A stretch of DNA of 64,000 nucleotides from contig NZ_CP168034.1 in the NCBI RefSeq assembly GCF_041530365.1, positions 558,001 through 622,000 on the forward strand. The letters run 5' to 3'. Of the stretch, positions 36,011-45,970 are shown piece after piece. The position numbers and the translations under genes were made by a program. Source of the DNA: Capnocytophaga sp. ARDL2 (lineage in GTDB: Bacteria; Bacteroidota; Bacteroidia; Flavobacteriales; Flavobacteriaceae). The first letter of the stretch is position 1. The number at the start of each line of letters is the position of its first letter. The notes under the pieces were generated by a model. It was not told where the DNA came from. It did not search any database and worked only from the letters and a program-made list of their open reading frames with translations.

Positions 36011-36517
36011 ATGATAGAAACACTCTTTTACTTGCTTTCTACTATCACTTTGGGGAGTGCGTTGATGACGATACTTTCCAAAAACCCTATCCATAGTGCG
36101 ATATGGTTGGTAGTTAGTTTTTTTAGTATTGCAGGGCATTACGCTTTGTTCAATTCACAATTTTTAGCAATGGTACACATTATTGTGTATTCGGGGGCAA
36201 TCATGATTTTGATGCTCTTTACCATTATGTTGATGAATCTGAATATGAGCAAAGAATTGTCAAAACCATTGACCACAAAACTCATTGCTACGGCGTGTTT
36301 TGGGTTGGTAGGTCTTGCATTGGTGTCTATTTTGGCAAAATCAGTTCCTGCGGTAGAGACCGCTTCTGTGGTGGCAGAAGATTTTCAATCAATCAAAGTA
36401 TTGGGGAAAGTATTGTTGAACGAGTTTGTAGTACCATTTGAAACCACAGCTGTATTGTTGTTGATGGCAATGATTGGTGCGGTACTCATTTCTAAAAAAA
36501 ATAATACCGCTGCATAA
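36011..36517 (+). CDS. nuoJ: NADH-quinone oxidoreductase subunit J
   Basis: A 168-residue membrane subunit with five helices. The segments NPIHSAIWLVVSFFSIAGHY and VYSGAIMILMLFTIMLMN are characteristic. It is the first gene of the second nuo unit; its stop overlaps the nuoK start. Confidence 0.95.
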   Translation: MIETLFYLLSTITLGSALMTILSKNPIHSAIWLVVSFFSIAGHYALFNSQFLAMVHIIVYSGAIMILMLFTIMLMNLNMSKELSKPLTTKLIATACFGLVGLALVSILAKSVPAVETASVVAEDFQSIKVLGKVLLNEFVVPFETTAVLLLMAMIGAVLISKKNNTAA

Positions 36518-36837
36518 TGGAACAAATTTTACACATTTTGGGCATAGAGCGATACATCATTTTATCGGTATTGCTATTCTGCATTGGGATTTTTGGTATT
36601 TTGTATAGACGCAACGCTATTGTAATGTTTATGTCTATCGAGATTATGCTCAATGCAGCAAATTTACTTTTAGTAGCTTTTTCAAACTATCACCAAGACG
36701 CTACGGGGCAGGTATTCGTATTTTTTACCATGGCAGTAGCAGCAGCAGAAGTGGCAATTGGTTTGGCTATTTTGGTGGCAATCTACCGAAATATCGGCTC
36801 GATTGATATTGATAATCTAAAAAACTTGAAAGGATAA
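36517..36837 (+). CDS. nuoK: NADH-quinone oxidoreductase subunit K
   Basis: A 106-residue three-helix subunit. The second and third helices keep the conserved membrane glutamates in MSIEIMLNAANLL and VAAAEVAIGLAI, which take part in proton transfer. It overlaps nuoJ by one base and precedes nuoL by one base. Confidence 0.96.
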   Translation: MEQILHILGIERYIILSVLLFCIGIFGILYRRNAIVMFMSIEIMLNAANLLLVAFSNYHQDATGQVFVFFTMAVAAAEVAIGLAILVAIYRNIGSIDIDNLKNLKG

Positions 36838-36838
36838 C

Positions 36839-38728
36839 ATGGATACGAATTTACTTACCATAGCCTTACTTTTGCCATTGGCAGGGTTTCTAATCAATAC
36901 TTTTTTTGGAAAAAAATTCGGAAAATCGGTTGCAGGGCTTTTGGCTACTTTTACTATTGTAGGAGCTTTTGCCATTGTAGTGATGCAGTTTTTTGCCCTA
37001 CAAAACGGTGCCGCAGCTACAAGTGATTTGTGGTTTCCGTGGATTAGAGTTTTTGACTATACAATCAATTTTGAATTTTATTACGACCAATTGTCTATCT
37101 TGTGGTTGTTGTTTGTGTTAGGTATCGGTGCATTGATTCACTGGTATTCGACTTCGTATATGCACGACGACGAAAATTTCCACAAATTTTTCTCTTACCT
37201 AAACCTTTTTGTATTCTTTATGATGGTTTTGGTTACCGGAAAAAACCTTTTGATGATGTTCATCGGATGGGAAGGTGTAGGTCTTTGTTCGTATTTATTG
37301 ATTGGTTTTTGGTACAAAAATCAAAATTATAACGATGCAGCCAAAAAAGCCTTTATTATGAACCGTATCGGGGATTTAGGATTTTTGATTGCAATTTTTG
37401 CTTCGTATAGATTATTCAACACTATTGATTTTGTAGAAATCAGAGAATTACTTGAGTACGATGCTCCAGGAGTGGGAACTTACGCTTTGGCGTTTGTAAC
37501 TATGGGATTGTTTATCGGAGCTACAGGTAAATCGGCACAGTTGCCATTGTTTACTTGGTTGCCGGACGCGATGGCAGGTCCTACGCCAGTATCGGCGTTG
37601 ATTCACGCAGCTACGATGGTTACTGCGGGTATCTTTTTGATTACGCGTTTGAATTTTGTTTTCGACCTAACTCCAGTAGTGCAAAATGTAATTGCCATGG
37701 TCGGAGCTGCAACAGCTTTGGTAGCTGCAACAATTGCCTTGGTGCAAAACGATATTAAAAAGGTATTGGCATTTTCTACCGTATCTCAATTGGGATTGAT
37801 GTTTTTGGCATTGGGATTGGGAGCGTACGAAGTGGCAGTATTCCATGTGATTACTCATGCATTCTTCAAAGCATGTTTGTTCTTGGGTTCAGGTTCTGTG
37901 ATTCACGCAGTAGGCGGACAACAAGATATGAGATATATGGGAGGATTGAAAGGCCGCATGAAAATCACTTATATTACTTTCTTGATTTCTTCGTTGGCGA
38001 TTGCAGGATTGCCACCATTTTCAGGATTTTTCTCAAAAGATGAAATTTTATTGACAGCTTTCCATCACAATAAAGTTTTGTGGGTAATTGCTTCGTTAGC
38101 CTCTATTTTGACAGCTTTCTATATGTTCCGATTGGTGTATTTGACATTCTTCAATTCTTTTAGAGGAACTAAGGAACAAGAAGCACATTTACACGAAAGT
38201 CCGTCGGCTATGACCATTCCATTGATTGTTTTGGCTATTTTGGCAACAGTAGGCGGAGCGATTAGTTTGCCTGGAAACAGCTGGTTAAACGACTATTTAG
38301 CACCAGTAATTGTAAACAATGCAGCCAGTCATTCTCACCATTTAGGCACTACCGAATATATGTTGATGGGATTGGCAGTAGTAGGAGCATTGATAGGAAT
38401 TGGAGTAGCGTATGTAAAATACATCAAAAATAAAGAGTTACCAGCTACAGACAATGCACAACCAGCAATTAATAAATTATTGGAAAACAAATATTACTTA
38501 GACGAAATTTACACCGCTTTGGTAGTAATGCCTATCAAATTTTTAGGAACAGCTTTCAACAAGTTCATCGACCCATTGATTGCAGCCTTGGTGGTAGGAT
38601 TGGGAACATTGACAGGTGAAGTTTCTACTCAAGCAAAAAAATCACAAAACGGAAACATAGGATTGTATCTGTTTGCCTTTGTGATTGGCGTGTGTGTGAT
38701 TTTGTATTATTTATTCATTGCAAACTAA
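36839..38728 (+). CDS. nuoL: NADH-quinone oxidoreductase subunit L
   Basis: A 629-residue antiporter-like subunit with the long lateral C-terminal helix. The proton-channel residues lie in MFIGWEGVGLCSYLLIGFWY (key Glu), GKSAQLPLFTWLPDAMAGPT (Lys) and HAATMVTAGIFL. It has about 16 helices and ends IGVCVILYYLF. The frame is intact and of normal length. Confidence 0.97.
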   Translation: MDTNLLTIALLLPLAGFLINTFFGKKFGKSVAGLLATFTIVGAFAIVVMQFFALQNGAAATSDLWFPWIRVFDYTINFEFYYDQLSILWLLFVLGIGALIHWYSTSYMHDDENFHKFFSYLNLFVFFMMVLVTGKNLLMMFIGWEGVGLCSYLLIGFWYKNQNYNDAAKKAFIMNRIGDLGFLIAIFASYRLFNTIDFVEIRELLEYDAPGVGTYALAFVTMGLFIGATGKSAQLPLFTWLPDAMAGPTPVSALIHAATMVTAGIFLITRLNFVFDLTPVVQNVIAMVGAATALVAATIALVQNDIKKVLAFSTVSQLGLMFLALGLGAYEVAVFHVITHAFFKACLFLGSGSVIHAVGGQQDMRYMGGLKGRMKITYITFLISSLAIAGLPPFSGFFSKDEILLTAFHHNKVLWVIASLASILTAFYMFRLVYLTFFNSFRGTKEQEAHLHESPSAMTIPLIVLAILATVGGAISLPGNSWLNDYLAPVIVNNAASHSHHLGTTEYMLMGLAVVGALIGIGVAYVKYIKNKELPATDNAQPAINKLLENKYYLDEIYTALVVMPIKFLGTAFNKFIDPLIAALVVGLGTLTGEVSTQAKKSQNGNIGLYLFAFVIGVCVILYYLFIAN

Positions 38729-38738
38729 TCTTTGAGTT

Positions 38739-40160
38739 ATGAACATTAGTATTTTATTACTTATATATTTAGTAGGAGCGGTAGTAACTTATGCTGCTGG
38801 GAAAAAATTTGCGAGAAACATTGCCTTGTTTTTCGGTTTGATTGGTGCAGGTGTATGGGCATCGTATTATCCTATGATTACAGCAGGAGAAACATTTACA
38901 GAGGTTTATTCTTGGATAAAACAGTTGAATGCAAATTTCTCTTTGTATGTAGATGGGTTAGCTTATAGCATGTTGGGGTTGTCTTGTTTGCTTTTTCCAA
39001 TCATTGTATTGAGTACAAAAGCCAATCAATTTTCAAAAGCAAATGCTATTTATTCGTTGGCTTTGTTGATGGTTTTTGCGATGAATGGAACTTTTATGGC
39101 AAATGACGGATTTTTGTACTATATTTTTTGGGAGTTGGCATTGATTCCGATTTTCTTCATCAGTTTGTTGTGGGGAACAGGTTCGTTTGCTTCTCGTAAA
39201 AAAGCTATGGTAAAATTCTTTGTTTACACTTTTGCAGGTTCGCTGTTTATGTTGGCAGCATTAATTTATCTGTACATCAAAACAGGAGCTTTCGATTGGA
39301 ATACATTACAACAAGCATCATTGTCAACAAAAGAAGCTAATTGTATTTTCTTGGGATTCTTTTTAGCCTATGCTATAAAAATTCCTATTTTCCCATTCCA
39401 TACTTGGCAGGCAAATACCTATGAAAAAGCCCCAACGATGGGAACGATTTTATTGTCGGGAATTATGCTAAAAATGGGATTGTATTCTATCATGAGATGG
39501 CAATTGCCTTTGACTAAAGGAGTAGAAGAATGTGTGTTGAACACAGTAATCGTTTTGTCTTTGATAGGTGTAATTTATGCTGCATTAATCGCTTTGAGAC
39601 AGGATAATATCAAACGATTGTTGGCATATTCGTCTATGTCCCATGTTGGATTGATTGCAGCTGGAATTTATACCAATACCATGCAAGGAACACAAGGAGC
39701 AATCATTCAAATGTTGGCTCACGGATTGATAGTAGCAGGATTGTTTTATATAGCAGAAATGATTTACGAAAGATACGGAACCTATTCTATCAAAGAAATG
39801 GGAAGTATCAGACAACAAGCAACAAAATTTAGTTCGTTCTTTTTGATTTTGATGTTTGCATCGATTGGATTGCCAGGAACCTTCAGTTTTGTAGGAGAAT
39901 TTTCATTGTTGTATGCCTTGTATGCCAAAGGAATTTGGTACGCAATTCTTGGAGGAACTACCATTATTTTAGGAGCGTACTACATGATGAGAATGTTCCA
40001 AAAAGCTATGTTGGGAGAAACAAACGAACAACGCACATTTGCCGATGTATCGGTGAGAGAAAGTGTGGTTTTGACCGTGCTTTCGGCTTTGATTATCGGA
40101 TTGGGAGTGTATCCATTGCCGATTTACAATATCATTTCATCATTTGTAAATTTTAGTTAA
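38739..40160 (+). CDS. nuoM: NADH-quinone oxidoreductase subunit M
   Basis: A 473-residue antiporter-like proton-pumping subunit with about 14 helices. The key glutamate is in FWELALIPIFFISLLWG (about residue 130). The lysine and histidine stretch is in KIPIFPFHTWQANTYEKAPT. It follows nuoL by 10 bases. A 170-base spacer with an interspersed repeat separates it from nuoN. Confidence 0.96.
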   Translation: MNISILLLIYLVGAVVTYAAGKKFARNIALFFGLIGAGVWASYYPMITAGETFTEVYSWIKQLNANFSLYVDGLAYSMLGLSCLLFPIIVLSTKANQFSKANAIYSLALLMVFAMNGTFMANDGFLYYIFWELALIPIFFISLLWGTGSFASRKKAMVKFFVYTFAGSLFMLAALIYLYIKTGAFDWNTLQQASLSTKEANCIFLGFFLAYAIKIPIFPFHTWQANTYEKAPTMGTILLSGIMLKMGLYSIMRWQLPLTKGVEECVLNTVIVLSLIGVIYAALIALRQDNIKRLLAYSSMSHVGLIAAGIYTNTMQGTQGAIIQMLAHGLIVAGLFYIAEMIYERYGTYSIKEMGSIRQQATKFSSFFLILMFASIGLPGTFSFVGEFSLLYALYAKGIWYAILGGTTIILGAYYMMRMFQKAMLGETNEQRTFADVSVRESVVLTVLSALIIGLGVYPLPIYNIISSFVNFS

Positions 40161-40208
40161 TGAGTTTCATAAAGGGAAAATCAATAATATTAAATTGATT
40201 TTTTAATT

Positions 40209-40295
40209 TGTCATTCCGACGAAAGGAGGAACCTCTAAAAATTAATTTGTTAAGGATTCTTCGCTTCGTTCGTGCCTTATTTCGTTCTGAATGAC
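40209..40295. repeat. interspersed imperfect palindromic repeat (TGTCATTC family)
   Basis: Starts TGTCATTCCGACGAAAGGAG and ends TCGTTCTGAATGACA, so the outer ends are inverted repeats. The same element in reverse orientation is at 57013-57101. It lies between nuoM and nuoN and could form a large hairpin in the mRNA. Confidence 0.85.
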
Positions 40296-40330
40296 AAAAA
40301 AATCCCTAAGTGAAAAAAGTATTATAAAAT

Positions 40331-41704
40331 ATGAATACATTAATTGTTTTATCGAGTTTAGTAGTAGTAATTTTATTACTCGAAATTATCAATTTTAGAA
40401 AAGGCATTGTACCTTTCGCTATTTTGGGATTGGCTGTCGCTGCAGGAGCAGTCTATTGCCAAGAAGAATTGGTGCAATTTGAATCGTATGATGTAATCAG
40501 AGAGTCGTCATTTACAAAAGCGTTTTCTGTGTTACTAATCGTACTAACAGGTGGTTTGGTAGCAATGGGAAATCGTTTTTATAGAGATGTAAAACCCAAA
40601 TTATCAGATTTTATTTCGTTGAAAATATTTACTCTAATCGGAGCGGTTTGTATGATTATGGCAAATCACTTTGTAATGTTTTTCATCGGATTGGAAATTT
40701 TGTCTATCTCATTGTACATTTTGGCATCGAGTCGACCAAAAGATATTTTGAGCAACGAATCGGGAATGAAATACTTTTTGATGGGTTCGTTTGCCTCTGG
40801 ATTTGTATTGTTTGGAATTGCATTGATTTACGGAGCAACGGCAAGTTTTTATTTGAGCGAAATATCTTTGAAAACAGTTGTAGGTGCAGAGCAAATTTGG
40901 CTAACATTGGGTGGAGCGATGATTTTAATCGGAATGTTGTTTAAAGTAGCAGCCTTTCCATTCCACTTTTGGGCAGCCGATGTATACGAAGGAGCACCAA
41001 CATTGACCACAGCGTCGATGAGTACTGTAGCTAAAGTAGCGTCGATGGCGGTGTTGTTTCAATTAGGGCAAGTCATTTTACCTCAAAGTGTAGAATTGTA
41101 CCACAATTTGTTGATTGTATTGATTGTGTCAACTATGTTTGTAGGAAACATTTTGGCGTTGAAACAAGAAAACATCAAGCGAATGTTGGCATATTCTGGA
41201 GTTTCGCACGCAGGATTTATGTTGCTTACACTTTTATACACAGATGGAGCATCGCAAGAATTGTTTTACTATGCAGCAGCTTATACCACAGCAGGTATTG
41301 CAGGATTTGCGGTAGTATTGTACGCAACCACAGGCGGACTAAAAGATACGGTAGAATCATTCATCGGATTTGGAAAGAAAAACCCATTGATGGGAGCAGT
41401 ATTAACCTTGGCATTGTTGTCAATGGGAGGAATTCCGATTTTGTCAGGATTTTTCGCAAAATTCTTCCTGTTGAAATCGGTATTCAACGAAGGATATTTG
41501 ACTTTAGCCTTGTTGGCAGTAGTCAATTCGATAATTAGTATTTATTACTATTTCCGTTTGATTTTGGCAATGTACACACCAAAAGAAAACGCAGAAAAAG
41601 TAAGTTTACCATGCGTAAACATTTATTCAATCGCAGCGATACTATTTATCGTATTGAATATCTTGATAGGATTGTCACCCAGTTGTATGTTGGAGTTGAT
41701 ATAA
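40331..41704 (+). CDS. nuoN: NADH-quinone oxidoreductase subunit N
   Basis: A 457-residue antiporter-like subunit with about 14 helices. The central motifs MFFIGLEILSISLYILAS (Glu), KVAAFPFHFWAADVYEGAPT (Lys) and YSGVSHAGFML (His) are present. It is the last gene of complex I, followed by a terminator. Confidence 0.95.
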   Translation: MNTLIVLSSLVVVILLLEIINFRKGIVPFAILGLAVAAGAVYCQEELVQFESYDVIRESSFTKAFSVLLIVLTGGLVAMGNRFYRDVKPKLSDFISLKIFTLIGAVCMIMANHFVMFFIGLEILSISLYILASSRPKDILSNESGMKYFLMGSFASGFVLFGIALIYGATASFYLSEISLKTVVGAEQIWLTLGGAMILIGMLFKVAAFPFHFWAADVYEGAPTLTTASMSTVAKVASMAVLFQLGQVILPQSVELYHNLLIVLIVSTMFVGNILALKQENIKRMLAYSGVSHAGFMLLTLLYTDGASQELFYYAAAYTTAGIAGFAVVLYATTGGLKDTVESFIGFGKKNPLMGAVLTLALLSMGGIPILSGFFAKFFLLKSVFNEGYLTLALLAVVNSIISIYYYFRLILAMYTPKENAEKVSLPCVNIYSIAAILFIVLNILIGLSPSCMLELI

Positions 41705-41729
41705 GTTGATTTATTAATCACGGAATAAA

Positions 41730-41761
41730 ATAACCGCCTTAGTAATGGGGCGGTTTTTTAG
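41730..41761 (+). terminator. terminator after nuoN
   Basis: A stem AACCGCC with GGCGGTT and a T run. It ends the second nuo unit. Confidence 0.8.
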
Positions 41762-41903
41762 GTTTTATGGACATTATGTTGTTTCATATTGAAACGATTT
41801 GATGCAAATGTTTAAGATCTAATTAAACAATGCACATTTGAAAGTACAGATAAAATAAAAGTTGCACTTTTATATGTGTAGATAATATTTTCTTTTCTAA
41901 AAA

Positions 41904-41919
41904 TATGACACCTATCATA
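41904..41919. promoter_or_regulatory. possible Crp/Fnr-type operator
   Basis: TATGA, six bases, then TCATA: a dyad with the TGA-N6-TCA geometry of Crp/Fnr-family sites. It lies 45 bases before the truncated haemoglobin gene. Oxygen- or NO-responsive regulators of this family would be a sensible controller, but this is inference. Confidence 0.4.
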
Positions 41920-41963
41920 AATCAGTAAAAAAATCTGAGTTAATTTTAACAAATTTAATTAAA

Positions 41964-42341
41964 ATGAAAACAGACATTCAAACCATAGAAGATGTACAAC
42001 TGATGGTAGATACATTTTATGACAAAGTCAATAAAGACGAAATGCTTTCGTATGTTTTCAATGATTTTGCTCAGATAGATTGGGACGAACACCTCCCAAA
42101 AATGTACCGATTTTGGCACACGCTGATTTTTGGCGAACCTTCCTACAAAGGCAATCCTTTTGCTCATCACATTCCGCTGCCGATAAACGAAGTTCATTTC
42201 ACTCGTTGGTTAGAAATTTTTAATCAGAATATGGACGAGCATTTTGAAGGAATCAATGCAGATGAAGCCAAAACGAGAGCGTATTTTATTGCTCAAACTT
42301 TTCAAAAGAAATTGGAATTTATCAACAAATACGAACGATAA
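41964..42341 (+). CDS. group III truncated haemoglobin
   Basis: A 125-residue two-over-two globin. An N-terminal helix with VDTFYDKVNKDEML supplies the distal-side tyrosine, FWHTLIFGEPSYKGNPFAHH is characteristic of group III, and VHFTRWLEIF holds the proximal histidine. Members bind O2 or NO in the cytoplasm, and roles in NO or redox stress are proposed. It is followed 2 bases later by a cupin gene, so they form a two-gene unit behind a possible Crp/Fnr-type site. Confidence 0.9.
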   Translation: MKTDIQTIEDVQLMVDTFYDKVNKDEMLSYVFNDFAQIDWDEHLPKMYRFWHTLIFGEPSYKGNPFAHHIPLPINEVHFTRWLEIFNQNMDEHFEGINADEAKTRAYFIAQTFQKKLEFINKYER

Positions 42342-42343
42342 TT

Positions 42344-42682
42344 ATGAAAACAGTATCTATTTTTAAAGACCTTGAGTTCAACGAAACTCGACCAATGATT
42401 TCGGTGTTATTGGAAACCGATTTTACTAAAGAAATTCGCATCGCTATGCACAAAGGAACGAAAATGAAAGAACACAAAACAGCTTTTCCGATTGTAGTGC
42501 ATATCGTACAAGGTTGTATTTCGTTTGGTGTACAAAATCAATTGTTGGAACTCAACCAAGGCGACATCATTGCTCTTGACCCCAATGTACCACACGATTT
42601 GAAAGCCATCGAAAACAGTGTGATTAGGCTCACACTTACCAAAAACGATACTGTAGATAGAGTACAAACCGTAGTGGAATAA
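42344..42682 (+). CDS. small cupin-domain protein
   Basis: A 112-residue single cupin barrel. The first motif region is MHKGTKMKEHKTAFPIVVHIVQG (two His, one Glu), the second GDIIALDPNVPHDLKA with a His, which together could bind one metal ion. The role is unknown. Its tight linkage to the truncated haemoglobin suggests a shared NO or redox stress function. It ends at a very strong terminator. Confidence 0.85.
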   Translation: MKTVSIFKDLEFNETRPMISVLLETDFTKEIRIAMHKGTKMKEHKTAFPIVVHIVQGCISFGVQNQLLELNQGDIIALDPNVPHDLKAIENSVIRLTLTKNDTVDRVQTVVE

Positions 42683-42719
42683 AAAAACCGTCAGAAATCT
42701 CGATTTCTGACGGTTTTTG
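42683..42719 (+). terminator. strong terminator after the cupin gene
   Basis: About 16 bp of perfect stem (42684-42699 with 42703-42718) and a short loop, flanked by A and T runs. Confidence 0.9.
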
Positions 42720-42757
42720 TTATATACTTAGTTTTCAAAAATAATACTCTTGTTTTT

Positions 42758-42788
42758 TTTGATTTATTTGAAGTTTTTTTTAACTTTG
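42758..42788 (+). promoter_or_regulatory. predicted promoter of the C10 protease gene
   Basis: -33 TTTG at 42758-42761, exactly 19 bases, then -7 TAACTTTG at 42781-42788. A close match to the Bacteroidota consensus, 28 bases before the ATG. Confidence 0.65.
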
Positions 42789-42816
42789 ATACATATATCA
42801 TTTAAACTAAATCATT

Positions 42817-44151
42817 ATGAAACAGGTATTTTATTTATTAAGTATAATATTTATGATTGTTTCTTGTCAAGAAAACATAAATATTGAATAAGAATCTACA
42901 CAACATGAAAGTAGTTTAAAATATAAATTTATTACGATTGATCAAGCAAAAGATGCAACAGTTAGTTTTCTAAATCAAAAGAAAGGTAAATCGAGAGGTT
43001 TACCGAATTTTTCAACAGATAATATAGAAAATATACAAACATTAGAAAATGAAAATGATCAACCTATAATTTATGTATTAAATTTGAAAAACAATAGTGG
43101 CTTTGTGATAATGTCTGCATCACTGTCTGAGCGTCCTATTTTAGCATATAGTAATAAAGGAACATTTGAATTAGATGGGATTGATAAATTAGATGGTGTT
43201 TTTGATTGGTTAGCATTGAGATATTTCAGGATTAATAGTATGATTGAGAATGGAACATTGCCTACTGCTGAAATAAATAACCAATGGGCTTTAATTGCTC
43301 CAAGTTTAAATTTATATTTTGTAGATAACGACGGAAATCCCATCCATTACACTCCTATAGCTATTGTGAATGAAATTACTACCTATGAAGTTTATGGACC
43401 ATTCTTGACAACAAGATGGGATCAGCGTTTAAGTAACATTCCAAGTTATCCACATATAAGGTATAATAATTTTGTTAGACATAAAAATTGTTCTGATAGT
43501 TTAGTCACACCCGCCGGATGTGTTGCTGTAGCGATGGGACAAATAATGAAGTATTACAATCATCCCAATATTTATAACATCAATTCAATGCCAAATGTTG
43601 TAAATAATTTAAACTGGAATACAAATGAAGCAAAAAATATTGCTCGTTTAATGAAAGATATTGGAGAAAAAGTGAATATGAATTACAGTTGTAATTCTTC
43701 TGGTGCATCTTCTCAAACAGCTCGTAATGCTTTTGTGAATAATTATTCATACAATGCTTCAAATCTATCTCCAATAAACAAAAGTGTTCTAATACAGAAT
43801 CTTAAAACATTAAAACCTGTTTATTTAAGAGGTTGTAGAGAAAAGAAAATTGTATGTACTCCTAAGAAAGTAATTGGTAAATGGACTATTGGAAAAACAA
43901 AATATGCTTATACGCAATGTCATGCATGGGTTGCGGACGGATGTGAAGAAATCAATATAACACGAGAGTTTGAAGATGGTAGTACTTACACCAGCACAAT
44001 GACTAATTATATAAGTATGAATTGGGGATGGGGTGGTTCTGATAATGGCTTTTATCACTATTTAACTATTGATGATTCAGTTTGGGGCAATATTGCACAT
44101 ATTGATTTCATTTATGAACAGAAAATGATTGCTAACATAATACCTAATTAG
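42817..44151 (+). pseudogene. C10 (streptopain-like) cysteine protease with early stop
   Basis: ATG at 42817 opens a lipoprotein signal (FMIVSC, acceptor Cys17). At codon 25 there is an in-frame TAA (42889-42891), after which the same frame runs without fault to 44151. The rest is a C10 protease: a Spi-like propeptide (NSGFVIMSASLSERPILAYS), the nucleophile Cys235 in PAGCVAVAMGQIMKYYN, the catalytic His369 in QCHAWVADG and the late NWGWGG. All catalytic residues are kept. One nonsense codon separates the signal from the enzyme, so the product cannot be exported unless the stop is read through, a downstream start is used or the base is a sequencing error. A lipoprotein gene follows 2 bases later. 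Confidence 0.8.
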
Positions 44152-44153
44152 TA

Positions 44154-44663
44154 ATGAAAAAGATATTAATTATTTTATGTTTGATGTTGTTTATAGGATG
44201 TGAAAACAATTATAATAATAATTTAGAAAACTTCGATGGTTTTATTAAGACAGATGTCCTTTTTGCGTTTACAGATCAAGAAGAAATCGATCTATTTGAA
44301 AAAGGAGTTTATAAAAAAGAACATTTGAGTTTGATTGCAACTGACGAAAATTGGAACGATTTGTATGATAACAATGGCAATAAAATAGAAAACATCAGAG
44401 GTAAATCAGAAATTTTATTAATTGAAGAACCAACCGAAACACATCCAACCGCACTTTTATTACTTTTTGGTTATAAATACAAAGATTTAGGCGATAATGC
44501 TGAGTCTTTTTACAAACTAAAATATGATGTAGATAAATACGACTATATTCACGTTTTTTATAATAACAAAAAGAATAATTTTTATATTGAAAAAATCATT
44601 TATAACAATGAAGAGTTTGACATCAGAAAAAGTGCTTATTGTAGAATAATAAAGGATGAATAA
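44154..44663 (+). CDS. small lipoprotein partner of the C10 protease
   Basis: A 169-residue protein with a clean lipoprotein signal (MKKILIILCLMLFIGC, acceptor Cys16). The mature part is acidic, rich in Asn, Asp, Glu and Tyr, with no recognised domain. The start lies 2 bases after the C10 protease stop, so the two are translationally linked. In Streptococcus and Bacteroides, C10 proteases are encoded next to their inhibitors; a similar inhibitor or anchoring role is possible here but is inference from position. It ends at a terminator. Confidence 0.75.
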   Translation: MKKILIILCLMLFIGCENNYNNNLENFDGFIKTDVLFAFTDQEEIDLFEKGVYKKEHLSLIATDENWNDLYDNNGNKIENIRGKSEILLIEEPTETHPTALLLLFGYKYKDLGDNAESFYKLKYDVDKYDYIHVFYNNKKNNFYIEKIIYNNEEFDIRKSAYCRIIKDE

Positions 44664-44667
44664 AATG

Positions 44668-44705
44668 AAAAGAGGCTATCCGATATGTAACGGATAGTCT
44701 CTTAT
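44668..44705 (+). terminator. terminator between convergent genes
   Basis: An 11- to 12-bp stem (AGAGGCTATCCG with CGGATAGTCTCT), serving the lipoprotein gene and possibly kbl on the other strand. Confidence 0.8.
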
Positions 44706-44712
44706 TTTATTA

Positions 44713-45906
44713 TTAAATCACTCCCAATTCTTTCCCTACTTCGGTAAAAGCTTGAATGGCTTTGTCTAAATGTTCTTGTGTGTGAGCTGCTGACAATTGC
44801 ACACGGATACGTGCTTTGTTTTTTGGTACTACTGGATAGAAAAATCCGACAACATAGATACCTTTTTCCAACAATTTATCTGCCATTACTTGCGACAATT
44901 TTGCGTCGTACAACATTACAGGTACAATTGCCGAATCTCCGTCGATGATGTCAAAACCAGCCGCTTTCATTCCCTTTTTGAAATAATTGGTGTTCCACTC
45001 CAATTGGTCTCTCAATGTAGTATCTTTGGTCAATAATTCAAAAACTTTCAATGAAGCTCCTACAATCATTGGTGCCAATGAGTTTGAAAACAAATACGGA
45101 CGCGAACGCTGTCTCAATAGTTCGATAATCTCTTTTTTCCCTGTAGTGTATCCTCCCATGGCTCCTCCAAGTGCTTTACCCAAAGTACCGGTGATGATAT
45201 CTATTCTGTCCATTACGTTTTTCTCTTCCAAAGTTCCTTTTCCTGTCGCTCCGATAAATCCGGCGGCATGGCATTCGTCCACCATTACCAAAGCGTCGTA
45301 TTTCTCAGCCAAGTCACAAATCTTGTCCAATGGAGCTACCAATCCGTCCATAGAAAACACTCCGTCTGTTACAATCAATTTATAGCGACGATTGTCTGCT
45401 ACGGCTTGTTGTAACTGCTTTTCGAGGTCTTCCATATTGTTGTTTTCATATCGGTAACGAGCGGCTTTACACAAGCGAACACCGTCGATAATCGAAGCGT
45501 GGTTCAAACTGTCTGAAATGATACAATCTTCTGCTCCTAACAATGGTTCGAATACCCCTCCATTGGCATCAAATGCTGCTGCATATAAAATGGTATCTTC
45601 CGTTCCGTAAAAGTTGGCAATCGTTTCTTCCAATTGTTTGTGAATATCCTGAGTACCACAGATAAAACGCACAGACGACATTCCAAATCCGTGTGTATCT
45701 AACGTATCTTTTGCTGCCTGAATTACTTCTGGATGTGAAGACAATCCCAAGTAGTTGTTGGCACAGAAATTCAATACTTTTTCTCCTGTATTGATGGTGA
45801 TTTCAGCATCTTGAGGTGAAACAATGATGCGTTCTTTTTTATATAAACCATTGTCTTTGATGGTTTGCAATTCTTCTTGTAGGTAGTTTTTTATAGATCC
45901 GTACAT
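44713..45906 (-). CDS. kbl: glycine C-acetyltransferase
   Basis: A PLP enzyme of the alpha-oxoamine synthase family that cleaves 2-amino-3-ketobutyrate with CoA into glycine and acetyl-CoA in threonine breakdown. It has [12 protein letters not shown] near the N-terminus, the [12 protein letters not shown] block, [11 protein letters not shown], and the PLP-binding lysine in [15 protein letters not shown]. The frame is open to an ATG at 45930, but [13 protein letters not shown] at 45906 is the family start and gives 397 residues. Confidence 0.93.
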   Translation of the reverse strand: MYGSIKNYLQEELQTIKDNGLYKKERIIVSPQDAEITINTGEKVLNFCANNYLGLSSHPEVIQAAKDTLDTHGFGMSSVRFICGTQDIHKQLEETIANFYGTEDTILYAAAFDANGGVFEPLLGAEDCIISDSLNHASIIDGVRLCKAARYRYENNNMEDLEKQLQQAVADNRRYKLIVTDGVFSMDGLVAPLDKICDLAEKYDALVMVDECHAAGFIGATGKGTLEEKNVMDRIDIITGTLGKALGGAMGGYTTGKKEIIELLRQRSRPYLFSNSLAPMIVGASLKVFELLTKDTTLRDQLEWNTNYFKKGMKAAGFDIIDGDSAIVPVMLYDAKLSQVMADKLLEKGIYVVGFFYPVVPKNKARIRVQLSAAHTQEHLDKAIQAFTEVGKELGVI

Positions 45907-45970
45907 GATAAATGTTTTTATTAACGACAAATGTAATTATTTTATCAGATATTTTAAAGATTCAATCGTT

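Noticed and set aside
40209..40295. Attenuator or small RNA gene before nuoN
   Set aside because: The same element recurs at 57013 in an unrelated operon, so an interspersed repeat is the simpler explanation.
45907..45930. Longer start of kbl at 45930
   Set aside because: The extra eight residues do not belong to the family. MYGSIKNYL at 45906 is the conserved start.
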